A program made the position numbers and the translations under genes. Shown piece by piece: positions 6,242 through 12,760 of a DNA stretch of 13,673 bases (within the stretch, counting starts at the first letter, position 1; each line of letters opens with the position of its first letter). Under the pieces are notes generated by a model. The model was given only the letters and a program-made list of their open reading frames with translations. It did not search any database and had not been told where the DNA came from. The DNA comes from Oribacterium sp. UBA6992 (GTDB lineage: Bacteria > Bacillota > Clostridia > Lachnospirales > Lachnospiraceae): positions 1 through 13,673 of the forward strand of contig DJXY01000203.1 in assembly GCA_002449915.1 (NCBI GenBank). The letters are read 5' to 3'.

Positions 6242-7543
6242 CTACGGCAAAATCGGAAATACTGTCATAATCCAGCCGACCGAGACAACCGCACAGATAA
6301 TTGCCAAAAGCCATGACTGACGGAACATATCGCTTTGCTTGTATCCGCCGTAATCCATGATATATGGTACTGCTGCAGTTGCCATTGGCGTCATAAATGC
6401 GCTTAGACATGCCGCCTGGATCAGGATCATAAGTCCTCTCGGATCACCGCCAATAGATGCACAGGTGGCGATTGCGATCGGATGGAAGATCAACATAGTA
6501 CCACGATTCTGCATCACCTGTGTCATCAGGAACGGGATGATGAAGAAGATAAGTCCAACAATGTACGAATTTCCTCCGACCGCCGTTACCAGATTGGCAA
6601 TATGTCCTCCGATCAGCTTACCGGCTCCGGTTGCCGACAGCGCTCCGGAGAGCCCCAGTGCACCAACAATCAGAAGCAGCATGCTCCATGGTACAGACTG
6701 CACAGCCTCTTTAGGCTTCAGAACGCCAAATGCAATCATCAGAAGTGCACCCGCCATCGTAATCTGCCAGTTGGCAAGATGCAGCTTACCGGCAATCATC
6801 AGAGCAATCGCATCTCCAAAGAAAATAACAATACCTGCCCACTCGGCAATTGTATTAAGATCCTCTTTTTTGTTCTGTGCCTTAATGTTCTCCGAAGTCA
6901 CTACAGATGGCTCATTCTTACAGAACTTTGGGATAACCAGTGCACAGAAAATCGTTGCAATAATCATGAGCGGAAGTCTGCCCTTCATCGGATCCATAAT
7001 ACCCATGACATAATCCGTGTAACCATAAGACTCCATGTAGCCATTAAGCTCAGCGGCTACGGTCGCTCCAGCTCCTAGCGGTAATGTGCAGCACGTAATA
7101 ATCGTCGCTACACCAAGTCCAAACATTACCTTGGAATTTTTAATTCCCATTGCCTCTACGGACGCTGCCATCATCGGAGCTACAATACCAAAAACAACAA
7201 CCGGACTCTGGATAAACTGGGAAAGCAATACGCCGATAATGACGTATCCCAGCATAATTTTATTTAGACTTCCCTTCGCCATCGCAGAGATATGATCCGC
7301 CAGGCTCCGACAGAATCGTGTGCGGTTAAACCCGGCGGCAACCACGCACATGGATCCGATCATAACCACATTGCTATTGGCAAAATAAGTAAGTGCAGTA
7401 TCCTTGCCGTCAACAGTAAGACAGCCGGTAAAAGACAGTGCCATCAAGGATAGAATGGACACCGTGCCCAGCGACCATATGCCGACACAATAGCCGACCA
7501 CGGTCAGGGCAAAAATGATAAGACAAATTGTTAACTGACTCAT
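6242..7543 (-). CDS. SLC13/DASS-type organic anion permease
   Basis: A 433-residue polytopic inner-membrane protein with about 11-12 hydrophobic segments, in the ion transporter superfamily that includes the SLC13 (divalent anion:sodium symporter) and related carboxylate carriers. Visible: a first helix LTICLIIFALTVVGYCVGIW, helical-hairpin-like loops around SQFIQSPVVVFGIVAP and VMQNRGTMLIFHPI, and a paired arrangement in both halves. The usual SNT motif is not clearly present, so the exact subfamily is uncertain. A short cytoplasmic charged loop is near residues 205-235. The start at ATG 7543 is chosen over a longer frame (7585) because GGGGGA lies 6 bases upstream. It probably imports the substrate for the hydrolases and dehydratase encoded on either side. 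Sodium dependence is inferred from the family. Confidence 0.85.
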   Translation of the reverse strand: MSQLTICLIIFALTVVGYCVGIWSLGTVSILSLMALSFTGCLTVDGKDTALTYFANSNVVMIGSMCVVAAGFNRTRFCRSLADHISAMAKGSLNKIMLGYVIIGVLLSQFIQSPVVVFGIVAPMMAASVEAMGIKNSKVMFGLGVATIITCCTLPLGAGATVAAELNGYMESYGYTDYVMGIMDPMKGRLPLMIIATIFCALVIPKFCKNEPSVVTSENIKAQNKKEDLNTIAEWAGIVIFFGDAIALMIAGKLHLANWQITMAGALLMIAFGVLKPKEAVQSVPWSMLLLIVGALGLSGALSATGAGKLIGGHIANLVTAVGGNSYIVGLIFFIIPFLMTQVMQNRGTMLIFHPIAIATCASIGGDPRGLMILIQAACLSAFMTPMATAAVPYIMDYGGYKQSDMFRQSWLLAIICAVVSVGWIMTVFPILP

Positions 7544-7560
7544 AGACAGTCCCCCTTTTT

Positions 7561-7622
7561 TGAGATTTGAAAATTTCTCACGCATCTGTTTTTTATAGAT
7601 GCTGAAATTTTAATGTATTTCA
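7561..7622. repeat. Three consecutive short inverted repeats before the permease gene
   Basis: TGAGA-N10-TCTCA (7561-7580), GCATCT-N9-AGATGC (7582-7602) and TGAAA-N10-TTTCA (7603-7622) lie nearly end to end in the 139-base gap between the metallo-hydrolase stop and the permease start. In the mRNA they would be three small hairpins, ending about 17 bases before the start codon. A TTGAAA box on the minus strand could be a weak -35, but no good -10 follows. I see no clear terminator here. Confidence 0.4.
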
Positions 7623-7682
7623 ATGTGATCTTCCAATGATCAAAAATTATCGTTCTATACCCTGTCGGCAATCGCTGCTTTA

Positions 7683-8600
7683 TTATTCATCAGCAACAAT
7701 AGAGGTCTGGATGGTATACCACTTATATGGTTCCGGATTAAAGGCTCTTGCGGTGCTGCCATCCGCCTTAAGGACTTTGTTTACCTCCTGAAAATATGCA
7801 TTCAAATCCTCTCCACGTGCTCTTGCATTGTTATGATGCAGCGGCATACAGAGCTGCGCTCCCATCTGCTCGATCATACCGGCATATTTTGCTGCATCAT
7901 AGATTCGGATCCTGTGGCAGAGCATCAAATTGGGCTTTTCTTCTACAACATGTCTCACATGTTCCTCAAAATCTCTCCCTGCCTGGAAATCAATTTTGAA
8001 ATTATTTTGGGTTTCAATCAAATAATTAAAATCAAACATCGAACCAAGCGGTCCCAGACGACACGGTGCCGGGATTCCAAATCCTTCCGTACCATCAATC
8101 AGCACTCTTGGGTCGGAAGGTCTTTGGAACTTACCTTCCCTGAATGCACGATTGTCATGAGCACCCGGATATACCTTAAGTGTGAAATCATCAAAATAAT
8201 ATGTATTCCCCGGATAGAGCGGATAAACCGCCGGATACGGTATGTCCATAACTCTTGCAAGCTCCTCCGCGGCTCCTGCAGGTACCAGAACTCTGCCATA
8301 AAATTTATCCCAGAGCTTTCTTACAAGATTACAGTGGTCCCCATGGACATGGTTCAGGAGGATATAGTCTGCTCCGGTAAACAGCTCCGGATCAAACCCT
8401 GTCTGTGCATAAATCTTTTTTTCCATTTGCTGGTTTTTGCTGAGCTCCTCATCCCTTAGTCCATCAAAATGACGCTGATCCAGGTAAAAAGGATCTGTCA
8501 CAATCACCTTGCCGTTGGGCAGAACAATCTCATAGCATTGCACGGAAATCCAGCGGATTTTGAGCGCGGTTGATGAAATTTCATGTACATACGGTTCCAT
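7683..8600 (-). CDS. Metallo-beta-lactamase-fold hydrolase, possible lactonase
   Basis: A 305-residue metal-dependent hydrolase with the HVHGDH zinc motif at 84-89 (His84, His86, Asp88, His89), a further His148 in PGAHDN, an acidic region around Asp210, and His255/His256 in MPLHHNNA, consistent with a dinuclear site. The fold group includes UlaG-like lactonases; the long insert between residues 40 and 75 and the Cys residues near 180, 228 and 251 are not typical of UlaG, so the symbol is not used. No signal peptide; cytoplasmic. It is the first gene of the leftward cluster, with GAGGGA 7 bases before ATG 8600. Its promoter is controlled from the divergent LysR region. A lactone- or ester-opening step before the dehydratase is the likeliest role. 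Confidence 0.85.
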   Translation of the reverse strand: MEPYVHEISSTALKIRWISVQCYEIVLPNGKVIVTDPFYLDQRHFDGLRDEELSKNQQMEKKIYAQTGFDPELFTGADYILLNHVHGDHCNLVRKLWDKFYGRVLVPAGAAEELARVMDIPYPAVYPLYPGNTYYFDDFTLKVYPGAHDNRAFREGKFQRPSDPRVLIDGTEGFGIPAPCRLGPLGSMFDFNYLIETQNNFKIDFQAGRDFEEHVRHVVEEKPNLMLCHRIRIYDAAKYAGMIEQMGAQLCMPLHHNNARARGEDLNAYFQEVNKVLKADGSTARAFNPEPYKWYTIQTSIVADE

Positions 8601-8667
8601 CGTAATCTCCCTCTTTCATTTTCGTCTTTGTAATTTTCTGATGACAACGACCGATTTCTCTTTTCAT

Positions 8668-8680
8668 TTACACCATGTAA
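8668..8680. promoter_or_regulatory. LysR-type site near the cluster start site
   Basis: TTACA-CCA-TGTAA, a perfect T-N11-A palindrome. It overlaps the predicted transcription start of the metallo-hydrolase operon, and repeats the motif at 8736-8748. Confidence 0.6.
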
Positions 8681-8684
8681 TGCT

Positions 8685-8713
8685 ACTATACCCTGGAAGG
8701 ATCCATTACACAA
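8685..8713 (-). promoter_or_regulatory. Candidate promoter of the catabolic cluster
   Basis: Minus-strand TTGTGT (plus 8708-8713), 17-base spacer, TATAGT (plus 8685-8690); start near 8678. The weak -35 fits an activator-dependent promoter. Confidence 0.55.
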
Positions 8714-8735
8714 ATTCATATTAATCATCATTAAT

Positions 8736-8748
8736 TTACATTATGTAA
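8736..8748. promoter_or_regulatory. LysR-type recognition site at about -64
   Basis: TTACA-TTA-TGTAA, a perfect T-N11-A palindrome centred about 64 bases upstream of the predicted cluster start, the classic anchor position for a LysR activator. It also overlaps the -35 region of the LysR gene's own promoter, so binding here would allow negative autoregulation. Confidence 0.65.
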
Positions 8749-8764
8749 TAGTAGATGCTATATG
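8736..8764 (+). promoter_or_regulatory. Candidate promoter of the divergent LysR gene
   Basis: TTACAT (8736-8741), 17-base spacer, TATATG (8759-8764). The -35 is inside the LysR site. Start near 8771, about 36 bases before the ATG. Confidence 0.4.
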
Positions 8765-8806
8765 TATAAGAGAGTTGCATTTGTATTAAAATGAAGGGGG
8801 TCTGAA

Positions 8807-9706
8807 ATGAATGTCCGTGATTATGAATACATCGTAAAAATATCGGAACAGCAGAGTATCTCAAGAGCTGCCGCGTCGTTGTATATTACACAATCTGCTT
8901 TGACCCGGTTTCTGCAACGTACCGAAGAGGAACTGGGGCTTAAGCTTTTTATACGAAAAGGGCATCAGTTTCTGCCGACCGATGCAGGTAGACAATATAT
9001 TGAGACCGGTCGCATCATCCTGCATCTGGACCAGGATCTTACCACGCGGCTTATAGGACAAGCTGCCCGGGCGCGCCAGAACATCCGTTTCGGCTCCGGC
9101 ATGGGTCGGAGTGACTTTTTACTGGATGAGGTTCTGCCCTCCTTTTTCAGAGATCATCCGGACACAAAAATCACCCTCCAGCTGGATACCAGCCGGCATC
9201 TCATGATGCAGCTGGAAAACCAGATGCTGGATCTTGCTTTGGTATCCAATACAGAAAAAAAGCCGGCATTCCACTACATTCCTGTGGAAACCAGCTATAT
9301 GTCCGTGCTTGTCCCGGAAAATTCTCCGCTTATAAAAAAATCACAGGAAATGGATACCTACCCATTTCCCGTGATTTCACTGGAGCATCTTAAAGATCAA
9401 ACCTTTGTGCTTACGAATCCGCAGACGCACTCCGGCTTCCATGCCTCTGAATTTCTTAAACGCTATCTCCCCGAGGCAAAGGTTGCGATGGAGATGAGTG
9501 ATACCCGCAGCATCATGGATGCTGTTGAGCGGGGCTTCGGTATTTCTCTCATGCTGTCAAATCCCCTGGGCAGCCGGAAGCTATGCTACCTCTCTCTCCG
9601 GGAGACAAAGCAGATTCAGTCTGACATCAATCTGGTGTATCGCTCGGACCTGTCGCTCTCCGATAGTATGCAGGCGCTCATTGATCAGCTCCGATGCTCC
9701 GTTTAA
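8807..9706 (+). CDS. Divergent LysR-family regulator of the catabolic cluster
   Basis: A 299-residue LysR-type regulator: winged helix-turn-helix at 1-60 (SISRAAASLYITQSALTRFL, then EEELGLKLFIRKG) and an effector-binding domain from about residue 92 (NIRFGSGMGRSDF). ATG 8807 has an AAGGGGG site. It is transcribed away from the metallo-hydrolase operon, with two TTACA-N3-TGTAA sites in the 206-base intergenic region, the standard LysR activator arrangement. It is distinct in sequence from the other LysR at 2880-3839, so this cluster has one LysR gene at each end. Its last 29 bases overlap the end of the metal ATPase gene on the other strand. Confidence 0.93.
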   Translation: MNVRDYEYIVKISEQQSISRAAASLYITQSALTRFLQRTEEELGLKLFIRKGHQFLPTDAGRQYIETGRIILHLDQDLTTRLIGQAARARQNIRFGSGMGRSDFLLDEVLPSFFRDHPDTKITLQLDTSRHLMMQLENQMLDLALVSNTEKKPAFHYIPVETSYMSVLVPENSPLIKKSQEMDTYPFPVISLEHLKDQTFVLTNPQTHSGFHASEFLKRYLPEAKVAMEMSDTRSIMDAVERGFGISLMLSNPLGSRKLCYLSLRETKQIQSDINLVYRSDLSLSDSMQALIDQLRCSV

Positions 9707-11606
9707 TCCGGAGGAGTCGCATGGAGTTAAGGATGCATAGCATCGCAACCCCGACATCTCCAAATACAGCCGCCCACATGTTGGCAATACCGAGCGCACC
9801 AAGGATCAGAATCAGGATTTTTACTACAAGAGCAAAGACGATGTTCTGTGTGGAAATCCCCACTGTCCTACGTGCAATCCGGATCGCAAGAGGGATCCTC
9901 CGGAGGTCATCATCCATGATAACCACATCTGCCGCCTCAATCGCTGCATCCGAACCCATAGAGCCCATGGCGATACCGACATCCGCTCTTGCAAGCACCG
10001 GAGCATCATTGATGCCATCTCCTACAAAGGCAAGCTCTGCCTTACCCTGCTGATGTCCGCGCTGATCCAACCCTTTGAGAAGCTCCTCTACCTTGCTGAC
10101 CTTATCCTGCGGCAGAAGCTCTGCATAAACCGTATCAAGCCCAAGCTCCTTACCTACAGCATCTCCGACGGACTGCCGGTCACCGGTCAGCATGACGATA
10201 TTCCGGACGCCTTCTGCCTTCATTTCCCGGATGGCTTCCTTTGCTTCTGGTTTAAGCTGATCCTTAATCAGAATCGCGCCCAGATACCGCTGCTCCTCGG
10301 CAACATAAACAACCGTCGCCGCCGGGTCCTGTGCCTTATGGAAGCTGATACTGTGCGCTGTCATGAGACCTGCATTTCCTACATACACCGCTTTTCCCTG
10401 GGCTCTGGCGATCAGACCCTGCCCGGAGACATTCTCCGTTTCCGTCACAAGACGGGTATTTACCTCAAAGTCTGATGCAGCAGACAGTGCCTCACGGATG
10501 GAAACCGCAATCGGGTGAGTACTCATGCCCTCGGCGAGCGCTGCTATCCGGAGAAGCTCTGTCGGATCCACACCCTCCGCCGGCAAAATCTCTGAAACCT
10601 TGAAATTTCCCTCTGTCAGCGTCCCGGTTTTATCGGAAACCATGGTATCCAGCCGTGCCAGAAGCTCAAGATAATTGGATCCCTTGACCAGCACTCCATT
10701 TCTGCTGCCGGCCCCAATCCCTCCAAAAAACGCAAGCGGTACGGAGATCACAAGCGCACAGGGGCAAGATACCACGCGAAACGTGCAGGCGCGGTAAATC
10801 CACGTCGCAGGATCTCTTGTAAGGATCGAGGGAATGATGGCGAGCGCGACTGCCGCGTAAACAACGATCGGTGTATACACTCTCGCAAATCGTGTAATGA
10901 AGTTTTCGGTTCTGGACTTTTTTTCCGATGCGTTTTCCACAAGCTCCAGAATCTTGGAAACTGTAGAATCCTCAAATTCCTTACTTGCCTTAACCCGGAG
11001 CAGTCCCTCGCCATTGATACAGCCGGAAATCACCTGCTCTCCTGGATGTACCGAACGTGGCACAGACTCACCGGTTAATGCTGCGGTATTGACCATGGAT
11101 TCACCGGACAGCACCTCGCCGTCCACAGGGATCTTTTCTCCCGCTTTTATCACCAGGACATCGCCTACAGAGACCTCATCCGGGTCTATCGTTTCCACGG
11201 TGCCATCTGCCCGCTCGACATTGGCCTCCTCCGGGACGATATCCATAAGATCTGCGATATTTTTCCTGGACTTACCGACAGCATAGCTCTGAAACCATTC
11301 GCCCACCTGATAAAACGCCATGACCGCACAGGCCTCGGAGTTTTCACCTGTCGCAAATGCGCCTATGGTCGCAATCACCATAAGTAGCGACTCATCCATC
11401 GGCTGATGGTTTTTGATCCCAAGCAGCGCCTTGCGAACAACCGGGTATCCACAGATAAAATAGGGAATCAGATACAATAAAAAGCTTAACAGGCGGTTGT
11501 GAAAAACGACTGGAACCGCACCAGTTTTATCAAGAATCAGCAGTACAAAGAAAATTCCGATGCCTGTAAGGATCTTCCGGAGTTCTTGTTTGAGCTTAGG
11601 CGTCAT
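9678..11606 (-). CDS. P1B-2 type Zn/Cd/Pb-efflux ATPase without N-terminal metal-binding domain
   Basis: A 642-residue P-type ATPase exporting divalent soft metals across the cytoplasmic membrane. Landmarks: TGE of the actuator domain (178-180), the membrane metal-site CPC (281-283), phosphorylation motif DKTGT (325-329), an HP locus (364-365, STHP rather than the usual SEHP), MLTGDR (472-477) and GDGIND hinge (529-534). Lys596 in NIVFALVVK and Asp617 in FGDVGV are the M7/M8 residues that mark the Zn/Cd/Pb class (ZntA/CadA). The protein starts directly before the first membrane helix, without the usual N-terminal HMA domain; a separate HMA protein is encoded just upstream. ATG 11606 follows AAGGAG. 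The ArsR repressor two genes upstream probably controls it. The stop codon lies inside the convergent LysR gene. Confidence 0.94.
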   Translation of the reverse strand: MTPKLKQELRKILTGIGIFFVLLILDKTGAVPVVFHNRLLSFLLYLIPYFICGYPVVRKALLGIKNHQPMDESLLMVIATIGAFATGENSEACAVMAFYQVGEWFQSYAVGKSRKNIADLMDIVPEEANVERADGTVETIDPDEVSVGDVLVIKAGEKIPVDGEVLSGESMVNTAALTGESVPRSVHPGEQVISGCINGEGLLRVKASKEFEDSTVSKILELVENASEKKSRTENFITRFARVYTPIVVYAAVALAIIPSILTRDPATWIYRACTFRVVSCPCALVISVPLAFFGGIGAGSRNGVLVKGSNYLELLARLDTMVSDKTGTLTEGNFKVSEILPAEGVDPTELLRIAALAEGMSTHPIAVSIREALSAASDFEVNTRLVTETENVSGQGLIARAQGKAVYVGNAGLMTAHSISFHKAQDPAATVVYVAEEQRYLGAILIKDQLKPEAKEAIREMKAEGVRNIVMLTGDRQSVGDAVGKELGLDTVYAELLPQDKVSKVEELLKGLDQRGHQQGKAELAFVGDGINDAPVLARADVGIAMGSMGSDAAIEAADVVIMDDDLRRIPLAIRIARRTVGISTQNIVFALVVKILILILGALGIANMWAAVFGDVGVAMLCILNSMRLLRIKRSIGADQ

Positions 11607-11635
11607 AGGTATCTCCTTTTTATATATAGCGATAG

Positions 11636-11670
11636 ATAAAAGGCGCGGCTCCTTTCAGGGATTCCGCGCC
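11636..11670 (-). terminator. Intercistronic hairpin, likely partial terminator between HMA gene and ATPase gene
   Basis: In the minus direction GGCGCGG pairs with CCGCGCC across a 15-base loop (plus arms 11664-11670 and 11642-11648) and is followed by TTTTATCT. It lies 34 bases after the HMA stop codon and about 30 bases before the ATPase start. No other promoter is evident, so it probably allows readthrough and lowers ATPase expression relative to the small protein. Confidence 0.65.
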
Positions 11671-11703
11671 GCAATATACATAGAGCAGGTAAGATGCTGC
11701 AGC

Positions 11704-11919
11704 TCAGACTTCTACGGAGAAGTCCGGCTCGATCTTTCTGCCGGTTTCCACTGCAAGCTTTAAAATCTCATCAAAACGTGCATCATCGGCATCCAACGTA
11801 AATTTCTGCATCATGAAGTTCACCTTGGCATCATTTACGCCATCCAGCTTTTTGATGGCATCCTCCACCTTGGCAGCACAGTTAGCACAGTCAATGTCGC
11901 ACTTAAACTTCTTTTTCAT
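11704..11919 (-). CDS. Stand-alone heavy-metal-associated (HMA) domain protein
   Basis: A 71-residue single HMA domain with a beta-alpha-beta-beta-alpha-beta ferredoxin-like pattern. The metal-binding loop is CDIDCANCAAKVE, giving the CxxC pair of CANC plus an extra upstream Cys three residues before it. It should hand metal to, or regulate, the ATPase encoded next, which lacks this domain. The start at ATG 11919 is preferred because GGAG lies 6 bases upstream; an ATG at 11931 would add MESF and has only a weak AAGG. The acidic residues near the C-terminus (DADDARFDE) favour Zn/Cd over Cu, but this is inference. It could also be a copper chaperone-like protein, less likely given the P1B-2 ATPase. 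Confidence 0.9.
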   Translation of the reverse strand: MKKKFKCDIDCANCAAKVEDAIKKLDGVNDAKVNFMMQKFTLDADDARFDEILKLAVETGRKIEPDFSVEV

Positions 11920-12010
11920 AAAGCTCTCCATTTCTCTGCCTTGATCTGGCAGTAAAACAGCAATGAAAGCACTTGCCTTCTTTCACATCACATCATCGAT
12001 GAGTCGGATC

Positions 12011-12340
12011 TTACTCCTCAATGTGGTCCTTACCCATGGCAATGATGGTTTTGACATGATCATCCGCAAGCATGTAATAGATCGCCTTTCCCTCTCTCCG
12101 TGAGGAAATCAGCTTGGAGGTTTTAAGGATCTTAAGCTGATGAGAAATCGCCGACTGGTTCATCTCAAGATCCTCGCAGATTTCTGTTACGTTTTTTGCC
12201 CCTTGAAACAGATCATAAAGGATCTTGATTCGTGTAGAGTCTCCAAAAACCTTAAACAGCTCCGCAAGATCACAGAGTTCATCCTCAGATACATTTTGAA
12301 TCAGATGATTAAATTTTTGTTCATCCATAAATTCTGACAT
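12011..12340 (-). CDS. ArsR/SmtB-family metal-sensing repressor
   Basis: A 109-residue winged helix repressor: LAELFKVFGDSTRIKILYDL (25-44), recognition helix NQSAISHQLKILK (61-73), and wing RREGKAIYYML. The C-terminal helix carries Asp93-x-His95-x10-His106-x2-Glu109, the exact alpha-5 Zn(II)-binding pattern of SmtB and CzrA. The alpha-3 CVC motif of CadC is absent (EICED instead), so it should sense zinc and perhaps cobalt, not primarily cadmium or lead. An upstream in-frame ATG at 12409 gives 132 residues, but GAGG lies 6-7 bases before ATG 12340 and the predicted promoter lies inside the longer frame, so 12340 is used. It is the first gene of the HMA-ATPase unit and has an operator at 12373-12394. 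Confidence 0.94.
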   Translation of the reverse strand: MSEFMDEQKFNHLIQNVSEDELCDLAELFKVFGDSTRIKILYDLFQGAKNVTEICEDLEMNQSAISHQLKILKTSKLISSRREGKAIYYMLADDHVKTIIAMGKDHIEE

Positions 12341-12372
12341 GTCGTACCTCTTTTTTATAATGAATCTCTGTT

Positions 12373-12394
12373 CATATGAGTATATTATCATATG
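12373..12394. promoter_or_regulatory. SmtB-type operator of the zinc/cadmium efflux operon
   Basis: CATATGA-N8-TCATATG, a perfect 7-base inverted repeat with the TGA-N8-TCA spacing of known ArsR/SmtB operators. Outer CTG/CAG bases (12368-12370 and 12397-12399) extend the symmetry. It overlaps the -10 and spacer of the promoter at 12382-12409. Confidence 0.75.
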
Positions 12395-12409
12395 TTCAGA
12401 AATTGTCAA
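12382..12409 (-). promoter_or_regulatory. Candidate promoter of the arsR-hma-ATPase operon
   Basis: Perfect TTGACA on the minus strand (plus 12404-12409), 16-base spacer, TAATAT (plus 12382-12387). Start near 12375, giving a leader of about 35 bases with AAGAGG before the ArsR start. Confidence 0.65.
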
Positions 12410-12435
12410 GCCGGATTTTAACAGGAAATCCGGCT
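12409..12435 (-). terminator. Hairpin upstream of arsR, possible terminator of the nth operon
   Basis: Perfect 10-base stem AGCCGGATTT / AAATCCGGCT with a 7-base loop. In the minus direction only TTGACAATTTC follows, so the U-tract is weak. It touches the -35 box of the next promoter. About 67 bases separate it from the upstream small gene's stop codon at 12503; that AT-rich stretch holds nothing else clear. Confidence 0.45.
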
Positions 12436-12502
12436 GGCTCCGTCATACTTCACTCACTTTATTATTTTATTTTGTGAAGACTTTTATTTCGTTTTTCACT
12501 TC

Positions 12503-12760
12503 CTACGCTTCACCATCATAGTCATCGTCAAAATCTGTATGCGGTGCTGTAAAATGTCCTGCGTCGCTGTATCCCGGCAGATGCCCTATTGACTGATGCT
12601 TCACTGTCCGGTACTCATCCGCGGAATGCCAGAACGGACAATGCGCATGCGGATGATTCCAGAGCATCGCCATATCATCCTCATCCATATCCGCCTCGCA
12701 GCACCACTCGTCCAGATCTTCATCATAGCTGAAGTTGCTGCACATATCACAATCCGTCAT
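12503..12760 (-). CDS. DUF6472-like small cysteine- and acid-rich protein
   Basis: An 85-residue protein of unknown function. It begins MTDCDMCSNFSYDEDLDEW, with Cys4, Cys7, Cys20, Cys21 and Cys41 (HCPFW) that could bind zinc. The CxxC, YDED, DEDDM, CPFW and DEYRTVKHQ blocks resemble, from memory, the DUF6472 family of Clostridia. The tail from about residue 57 is rich in His, Asp and Glu and looks like a lineage-specific extension. The start at ATG 12760 follows GAGGAG; a longer frame from 12823 is inside nth and is rejected. Its start overlaps the end of nth by 14 bases, indicating translational coupling. No signal peptide or membrane helix. Confidence 0.8.
   Translation of the reverse strand: MTDCDMCSNFSYDEDLDEWCCEADMDEDDMAMLWNHPHAHCPFWHSADEYRTVKHQSIGHLPGYSDAGHFTAPHTDFDDDYDGEA

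Noticed and set aside
5635..6270. 211-residue open frame on the plus strand opposite the esterase gene
   Set aside because: Antisense shadow with no recognisable domain or start signal.
6357..7078. Two long plus-strand frames (218 and 198 residues) opposite the permease gene
   Set aside because: Shadows of a hydrophobic minus-strand membrane protein; no ribosome sites or family features.
7683..8600. Naming the metallo-hydrolase ulaG (ascorbate-6-phosphate lactonase)
   Set aside because: There is no ascorbate PTS or other ula gene nearby, and the sequence has inserts that do not fit.
12409..12435. Strong intrinsic terminator for the nth operon
   Set aside because: The stem is perfect but it is followed by TTGACAATTTC with no proper U-tract, so it is listed only as a possible terminator.
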